33,193 bases of DNA. It comes from a virus. Position 1 is the stretch's first letter; each line of letters begins with the position of its first letter. The notes beneath the pieces are model-generated. The model did not search any database, was not told where the DNA came from, and saw only the letters and a program-made list of their open reading frames with translations. Positions 29,331 through 33,193 of the stretch are shown piece after piece. The position numbers and the translations under genes are program-made. Where the stretch lies: IMG/VR virus record IMGVR_UViG_3300049222_000308, positions 1 through 33,193 of that record. The stretch is one strand, 5' to 3'.

Positions 29331-29386
29331 GATAAGTCTCTCTTGTTGCTTATACTATTGATGTACTCTCATGTTTTCTTAATACA

Positions 29387-29396
29387 CAACGCACAA
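29387..29396 (-). promoter_or_regulatory. Late-gene motif, portal-unit copy
   Basis: Minus-strand TTGTGCGTTG directly abuts the terL stop codon and lies 56 bases before the small gene that opens the portal unit. The gap 29331-29396 has no coding sequence. Confidence 0.42.
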
Positions 29397-30917
29397 TTAC
29401 ATCCGTGACCAAAGACCCTGCCGCCTTGGTTTAGGTTTCCTTGAGAATACATCGAAGTCTCTAGTTGCTTGGAAGGGCTGAGAAGGTGTGTTTACGTTGT
29501 GTAATATCTGCCGACCTTCACCAGCACCCAGCATTAAATATTGAACAGCATCATGTATGTGAGAGAAATGGTTCTTGTCTGGTTTGTCAGCGTAACGCTC
29601 ACCAGATACTTGCATGCGCTTGTATTGATAGCCGCCCTCAAAGCCCTTAATAATAGTGCGGCATCTGGGGTCAACAAGAAGCCCAGAAAGACCGTCAACC
29701 ATCCTGCCTAATGGCGCAGAAACAGACTCAAGGCGTAACGCCACATCGTTGCTTGGAGCAGGACGAGCATTAAGTCCAGCACCACGCATTATCTGAAATG
29801 GTGTTGTTTCATCAGTTTGCGCTCTGAAGTCACCAGCAGGGTCGCCAATCATTATAGTCTCACAGCCACTATACCTTGTTGCAATCTCCTGCCGTAAGAC
29901 TTCTGCAAAGCGAACAATGCCCATGTCAAAGGCAACGATTTCCTGCAAGATCATCCACCTACCGCGCACCTTTTGTCCTATGGCGGCGGCTGGCGTCAGT
30001 CCAAAGTCAATACCAATGTAAATAGGAATGCCAACAGCAACAGGTATTTCCTCACGCGCAACATGGATGTCTGGCGCGAACATAGGATAAACAGGTTTGC
30101 CATCTTTGATGCTCCCCAATCGGTTCATTACATATACGTCAATCCAACTTCTCGTCTTGCCCTGCACGATATTCGGATAATAGTCTTTCCGCATATTCTC
30201 TCTGTTCTCTGCGTTCTCGTTTGGAACGTATTCTGAGATGTCTCCTTCTTCTGTTTTCTGCTCTAGCATTCCTGCTGGCTGTGTGAAGAATAACCAGTTG
30301 TCTGGCTTGACCAGCATCTTTGCTTCTTCTTTGGGTATGTGATCTGGTATTGGAACCTCGCCTGACATGATAGGCCACCAATGATCCTCCTCTGGGGCGT
30401 TAGTGTCAGCTATTACCCCTGTCCATGTACAACCACCATCTTTCATAGAAGGAAAGCGACCAACACGCATTGTGCATGCGTCAATGATAGACTTCGGTAT
30501 CTCCCTTGCCTCGTTCACCCATATGCCTGTCAGTTCAAGGGAGAGCAACTTTTTGACATCTTCTGGGCGATCAAGAGCAAGGAAGATAACTTCAAGGTCT
30601 ATGTCATTCTTTTTGATGTGATGTGTGTAAGGCACAGACCAAGTAAACTTGCCCCATGATTCCTCTGGGAACCAATCAAGCCAAGTCTTAATAGTTGTGG
30701 TTTTTAGCTGTGGGTTTGTATTTCTAATAACAGCCCAGCGTGACTTGCGTACACCATCAGGACTTTTCTTCTGTTGCAATGCGCGTCTAAATAACTCAAC
30801 ACAGCAACCAACAGATTTACCAGAGCCGACAGGCCCCCTTAGTCCACGGAAAAATACATCTGACTTCATGAAGGACTTTAATACTTCACCGTCAGGCTTG
30901 TAATTAAAGTTGGTCAA
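29397..30917 (-). CDS. terL: Terminase large subunit (TerL)
   Basis: The 506-residue packaging motor has an N-terminal ATPase with Walker A GPVGSGKS (residues 28-35) and a Walker-B-like GIWVNEARE (131-139, catalytic Glu136), then a C-terminal RNase-H-fold nuclease with YIGIDFGLTP (first Asp), EVLRQEIATRYSGCETIMIGDPAGDFRAQ (second acidic site) and a final DKNHFSHIHDAVQYL. It belongs with the podophage TerL group having the GPxGSGKS loop. The start appears to be TTG at 30917, eight bases after AAGGA; the next in-frame ATG (residue 17) would stand only 11 residues before Walker A. It overlaps the upstream gene by 14 bases. Confidence 0.95.
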   Translation of the reverse strand: MTNFNYKPDGEVLKSFMKSDVFFRGLRGPVGSGKSVGCCVELFRRALQQKKSPDGVRKSRWAVIRNTNPQLKTTTIKTWLDWFPEESWGKFTWSVPYTHHIKKNDIDLEVIFLALDRPEDVKKLLSLELTGIWVNEAREIPKSIIDACTMRVGRFPSMKDGGCTWTGVIADTNAPEEDHWWPIMSGEVPIPDHIPKEEAKMLVKPDNWLFFTQPAGMLEQKTEEGDISEYVPNENAENRENMRKDYYPNIVQGKTRSWIDVYVMNRLGSIKDGKPVYPMFAPDIHVAREEIPVAVGIPIYIGIDFGLTPAAAIGQKVRGRWMILQEIVAFDMGIVRFAEVLRQEIATRYSGCETIMIGDPAGDFRAQTDETTPFQIMRGAGLNARPAPSNDVALRLESVSAPLGRMVDGLSGLLVDPRCRTIIKGFEGGYQYKRMQVSGERYADKPDKNHFSHIHDAVQYLMLGAGEGRQILHNVNTPSQPFQATRDFDVFSRKPKPRRQGLWSRM

Positions 30918-31098
30918 TCCTAATGTCCTTGCCCTTCTTGATTAAAGCTTCAACACAGTCAGGGGCAATAGATGCAATAATCTTGTCAGCTTCATAATCA
31001 GTCTGGAAGCTAGAAGGAAAATATTGCATGTGGATGTTCCGCACTACGCGCCGCAATACAGCGCGATCACTTTCTTTGATTGTGTGCATAAAAGTCAT
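30904..31098 (-). CDS. Small conserved protein upstream of terL (64 aa)
   Basis: Start 31098 overlaps the preceding stop as TAATG. The protein is helical and charged, with ESDRAVLRRVVRNIHMQYFPSSFQTDYEADKIIASIAPDCVEALIKKGKD read as three helices. I recall similar short proteins directly before terL in marine podophages; no function is established as far as I know. Translation could instead begin at the fourth residue (MHTIKESD). Its stop overlaps the terL TTG start region by 14 bases. Confidence 0.7.
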   Translation of the reverse strand: MTFMHTIKESDRAVLRRVVRNIHMQYFPSSFQTDYEADKIIASIAPDCVEALIKKGKDIRIDQL

Positions 31099-31280
31099 TA
31101 TGACTTTGCCTTTTTCTTTTTGGCTGGCTTGGAAACAGGAGCAGGAGCAATCTCTGACTCCTCAATAGGAAATACTCTAACGCTGTTACGAGTTAGTGTT
31201 TTGCCAGTTCTAATCCTGCCATCAATAGAAACAGTAACATCACCTTCGTATATATTGCCGTTACGATCTTGATACTTCAT
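31098..31280 (-). CDS. Unknown small basic protein (60 aa)
   Basis: The start overlaps the upstream gene by four bases and the stop overlaps the next start (TAATG). The N-terminal half is a beta-like segment (KYQDRNGNIYEGDVTVSIDGRIRTGKTLTRNSVRVF), perhaps a small SH3-like barrel, and the C-terminus is a proline/lysine tail (PVSKPAKKKKAKS). It lies in the packaging unit. Family and function are not recognised. Confidence 0.65.
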   Translation of the reverse strand: MKYQDRNGNIYEGDVTVSIDGRIRTGKTLTRNSVRVFPIEESEIAPAPVSKPAKKKKAKS

Positions 31281-31567
31281 GCCTTGTTCCTCTTGCTGAT
31301 GGCTTTTGCTTTTGATCTAGCGTCAGCCTTTGATGATGCGCCCCATGCTCTTAGAGATAAAAGCAAACGTGTAGGCTTTCCTTTAGAGTCTCTTTCAGGA
31401 CCCTTGTTTCCTGCCATCCGAGACAGGAAGCTTGCTCTGCGTGGGTTGTCCCCTGACTTTACTGGTGCCTTGAGGGTTCCTCCTTTGTAGGAGGCGCGAC
31501 CTTTGGCGTTGAGTCCACCTCTGGGGTTCTTGCCTTCTTTGCGTTGCCATGCTGGTGTCTTTGCCAT
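31277..31567 (-). CDS. DUF6321-like basic protein
   Basis: The 96-residue, strongly basic protein begins AKTPAWQRKEGKNPRGGLNAKGRASY and contains KSGDNPRRASFLSRMAGNKGPERDSKGKPTRL, a pattern I know as DUF6321 in marine phages ('PAWqRkeGknp.GGLN..GR...R..SF..RM'). It is rich in Lys, Arg and Gly and should bind nucleic acid. It precedes terL by two genes, so a packaging or DNA-condensing role is plausible but unproven. Four-base overlap with the next gene. Confidence 0.75.
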   Translation of the reverse strand: MAKTPAWQRKEGKNPRGGLNAKGRASYKGGTLKAPVKSGDNPRRASFLSRMAGNKGPERDSKGKPTRLLLSLRAWGASSKADARSKAKAISKRNKA

Positions 31568-32323
31568 TTACATACTCGGTTTTGATTTTGGTAAAGGAAT
31601 AGATGTAGGCTCGTCAGCCTTTGCCTCTGAAACAAACATGCTGGTAAAGCTGTCCCATAGCTCTTTGCGCTTGTTAGTCATGTCACCACGGAACACAAAG
31701 TTACCAGCCTCGGCTGGGGGATCGTCATCAAAGTCTATGTCAATAACCTGCGCCTCTGTTGGCAACTCAATATTTACAGGCAGTATGTCATCACGACCCT
31801 GGGTCATAAAACGTTCACCTAAAAACCTCGCAGCAAAATATTTTCTTTTGTTGGGTTCTTTGGCAGAAGCGCGAATGTAATCACCAGCACTCTCAAGTTC
31901 ATTGTACATCTTCCATTCACCTTTAGGTGGAAAGTCGTACTTGTCTGTAATTGTTAGCTTCCCATCCCTACGCTCAACAGTGAAATTACCCAATGCCATC
32001 TTTATCTGTTCTGGAAAACCTGTCAGATCAAACTCAGATGTATTAAAAGCGTTTTGTAAATCGAACCTTTCATTGATGTCATCGTAACCAAAAGAAGCAA
32101 CAAAACCCTCTGGCAGATCGCTAGCAATGTCCTCAACAACAGTGCGCAACATCTCAAGAGCCTCACCATTCAAAGAACTAGCGGTTATCTCTTTATCGTA
32201 TGGATTCATAAATGCTGGGAGGAAAGCATTAACAATACCGCGCACGTAAAAGTTCTGGTGCATCGGTAAATCTTTTGCCATCTCATTTAGAGTAGGCGTT
32301 ATCATTCTTAGTGTACTTGCCAT
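31568..32323 (-). CDS. Unknown 251-aa late protein
   Basis: I do not recognise this protein. It starts with a helical part (MITPTLNEMAKDLPMHQNFYVRGIVNAFLPAFMNP), continues with mixed structure (TVVEDIASDLPEGFVASFGYDD, NFTVERRDGKLTITDKYDFPPKGEW) and ends with an acidic/proline-rich tail (DIDFDDDPPAEAGNF, LPKSKPSM). The MALGNFTVERRDGKLTITDKYDF part with two beta strands looks like a surface hairpin. No membrane segment or catalytic motif is visible. It directly follows the extensin-like gene, behind a copy of the late motif, and directly precedes the DUF6321 gene. It may be a virion protein. Confidence 0.7.
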   Translation of the reverse strand: MASTLRMITPTLNEMAKDLPMHQNFYVRGIVNAFLPAFMNPYDKEITASSLNGEALEMLRTVVEDIASDLPEGFVASFGYDDINERFDLQNAFNTSEFDLTGFPEQIKMALGNFTVERRDGKLTITDKYDFPPKGEWKMYNELESAGDYIRASAKEPNKRKYFAARFLGERFMTQGRDDILPVNIELPTEAQVIDIDFDDDPPAEAGNFVFRGDMTNKRKELWDSFTSMFVSEAKADEPTSIPLPKSKPSM

Positions 32324-32355
32324 AAAGACAATATGTGCGAAAGACTACAAAACCC

Positions 32356-32856
32356 TCAACGCACAAAATCTACTATGCAACCAAAACCCCACCCAGCATC
32401 TATATGCAAATGATCGTGGTGCGCCGCATCATGGTCAGGCGTCCTTACTGTGTTAAAAATTTTACAGGCTTCCTTGTAAGCAGTGCGCCATTGTTTGCTT
32501 ATAGCAACGCCATCTATATGAGTCACATCTATTGCATTCCCATAGCTGTGCTGGCTGTAAAACATAGAACCAGCAATCTTACGGCAGTTGTAGCCGCCAG
32601 CATGTGTTATATGCTTTGCACCTATGTTCTTAGTCCATTCGCCAACCTTACGAGCAAACTCGCATGATAGAGTTATTGGACTGGAAAATTTTGTGGAAGG
32701 TGTCGCACTCAAAAGCACAGGGTCGTGAATGCCACAAGAACCATCAGCAAAGGGTGCAAGCCGTTTGACAGAGTAACCCTGCAAAGAAGAAACGCAGTCA
32801 GCGTGGACTGTGGAGGAGAATATTATAAGGATAAAGATCAATCTAAGCATGCACAT
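32356..32856 (-). CDS. Secreted extensin-like/M15-type peptidase
   Basis: The 166-residue protein has a signal peptide (MCMLRLIFILIIFSSTVHA, cut before Asp20) and a domain of the extensin-like C-terminal family, related to M15 D,D-peptidases. Zinc-site residues visible are His103 and Asp110 in SQHSYGNAIDVTH and the HHDHLHID cluster (146-153). Six or so cysteines suggest disulphides in the periplasm. Family members are common in Alphaproteobacteria. It should act on peptide cross-links of the cell wall. Unlike the lysozyme it is encoded next to terS, 20 kb from the lysis genes on the circle's other side. It could aid lysis, or modify the wall during infection. Confidence 0.8.
   Translation of the reverse strand: MCMLRLIFILIIFSSTVHADCVSSLQGYSVKRLAPFADGSCGIHDPVLLSATPSTKFSSPITLSCEFARKVGEWTKNIGAKHITHAGGYNCRKIAGSMFYSQHSYGNAIDVTHIDGVAISKQWRTAYKEACKIFNTVRTPDHDAAHHDHLHIDAGWGFGCIVDFVR
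32357..32366 (-). promoter_or_regulatory. Late-gene motif, copy at the extensin-like stop
   Basis: Minus-strand TTGTGCGTTG overlaps the stop codon of the extensin-like gene and lies 33 bases before the start of the 251-aa gene. Identical to the copies at 471, 26161 and 29387. Confidence 0.42.
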
Positions 32857-32914
32857 ATGCTACCGAACCTTTATGGCAATAATGTGATTGTTGGGCGGGG
32901 TCGAGGGGTAGAGC

Positions 32915-32935
32915 GTGGGGTTTTTAACCCCCCAC
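32915..32935. terminator. GC hairpin upstream of the extensin-like gene
   Basis: GTGGGG (32915-32920) can pair with CCCCAC (32930-32935), or GGGGTT with AACCCC around a TTT loop. It lies in the 235-base gap between terS and the extensin-like gene. There is no clear T-run on the minus strand, so terminator activity is uncertain. Confidence 0.4.
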
Positions 32936-32969
32936 CCTATTGAACCAGTTCGCTAGGATATTGATGCCA

Positions 32970-33101
32970 GCAGACCGAGGCGAATAGCCTCGGACTTCAT
33001 AATAGTCACAGCGCGGCATAGCCGAGCTGTTCCTTTTCGGCAGACCAAGGTTACACCTTGGGCTTACACAAAAGCGCAGTCGCCTGTCCGATCAGGACAG
33101 G
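32970..33101. other. Array of four hairpins after terS
   Basis: Four stem-loops follow within 130 bases: CCGAGGC/GCCTCGG (32975-32993, loop GAATA); an eight-position stem with one mismatch, AGCGCGGC/GCCGAGCT (33010-33028, loop ATA); CCAAGGT/ACCTTGG (33045-33061, loop TAC); and CCTGTCC/GGACAGG (33083-33101, loop GATCA, holding the terS stop). GCAGACC precedes the first and third stems exactly 70 bp apart. GCCGA (33021-33025) can also pair with TCGGC (33037-33041), an alternative fold. No coding sequence is seen in 32857-33091. It may be a structured RNA, an attenuator, or part of the packaging site. Confidence 0.6.
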
Positions 33102-33193
33102 TCGATCTGCACTGCGATGTCACCAGCGTGCAGGTGCATGTGGCGATCAGGGGGCTTGAAGCCAGCGCGGTCTAGTATGTCTTTACTCGCTTC
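33067..33193. repeat. Terminal overlap, copy 2 (circular assembly)
   Basis: Exact copy of bases 1-127. It contains the 3' end of terS from the second pass round the circle; the unique genome is 1-33066. Confidence 0.93.

Noticed and set aside
33067-33193. Terminal direct repeat of the T7 type
   Set aside because: It is exactly 127 bases, a usual k-mer length, and lies inside the terS coding sequence, so it is an assembly overlap.
1-33193. Diversity-generating retroelement, expected in BPP-1-like podophages
   Set aside because: No reverse transcriptase or paired template/variable repeats were found near the fibre or elsewhere.

Overview
The window is one complete temperate phage genome. Bases 33067-33193 repeat bases 1-127 exactly, so the sequence closes into a circle of about 33,066 bp that was cut inside the small terminase gene. 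The host is most likely an alphaproteobacterium, probably marine. This is inferred from the extensin-like peptidase family, from several small proteins (41 aa at 12056, 96 aa at 31277, 231 aa at 12545) that I associate with marine podophages, and from the tRNA-Thr-derived attachment core. No host gene is present to confirm it.

The genome is two divergent arms. The rightward (+) arm, 800-11596, carries early, lysogeny, replication, recombination and integration genes. The leftward (-) arm runs from terS at 400 through the circle junction and down to the lysozyme at 11607, and carries packaging, head, tail, fibre and lysis genes. The arms diverge around 401-799 and converge at 11597-11606. A second leftward unit, the repressor gene (3807-4388), sits inside the early arm.

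Early arm, in order: a lone 156-aa gene with a long structured GC-rich leader and strong terminators; an operon of small proteins with an ArdC-type antirestriction protein; a repressor facing a Cro-like gene; an HTH protein, a possible zinc-ribbon protein and an Hjc-like nuclease; a winged-helix protein; a lambda-O-like initiator with three iterons inside its gene, followed by a probable helicase loader; YqaJ exonuclease, DUF1071 annealing protein and an SSB-like protein; excisionase-like and tyrosine integrase genes; an attP core that is the 3' half of a tRNA-Thr(GGT); then a 75-aa protein, a DUF6378 protein and an HNH protein.

Late arm, in transcription order: terS, extensin-like peptidase, unknown 251-aa protein, three small proteins, terL, small tail/assembly protein, portal, Bbp19-like protein, scaffold, gp13-like GNAT-fold protein, capsid, tail tube A and B, three internal virion proteins, tail fibre with a collagen-like tract, a 78-aa protein, a 2OG-Fe(II) oxygenase, and a five-gene lysis region (XhlA-like, 231-aa membrane protein, 3TM holin, 41-aa basic protein, T4-type lysozyme). 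Most genes overlap by ATGA or TAATG, implying translational coupling.

The phage joins a T7-like virion to lambda-like control and replication. I see no RNA polymerase, DNA polymerase, helicase or primase gene, so host enzymes must do that work. The most notable signals are a 12-bp palindromic operator family spread over the genome, a ten-base motif before several late genes, iterons inside the initiator gene, and a prolyl-hydroxylase-like oxygenase encoded next to the collagen-like fibre.
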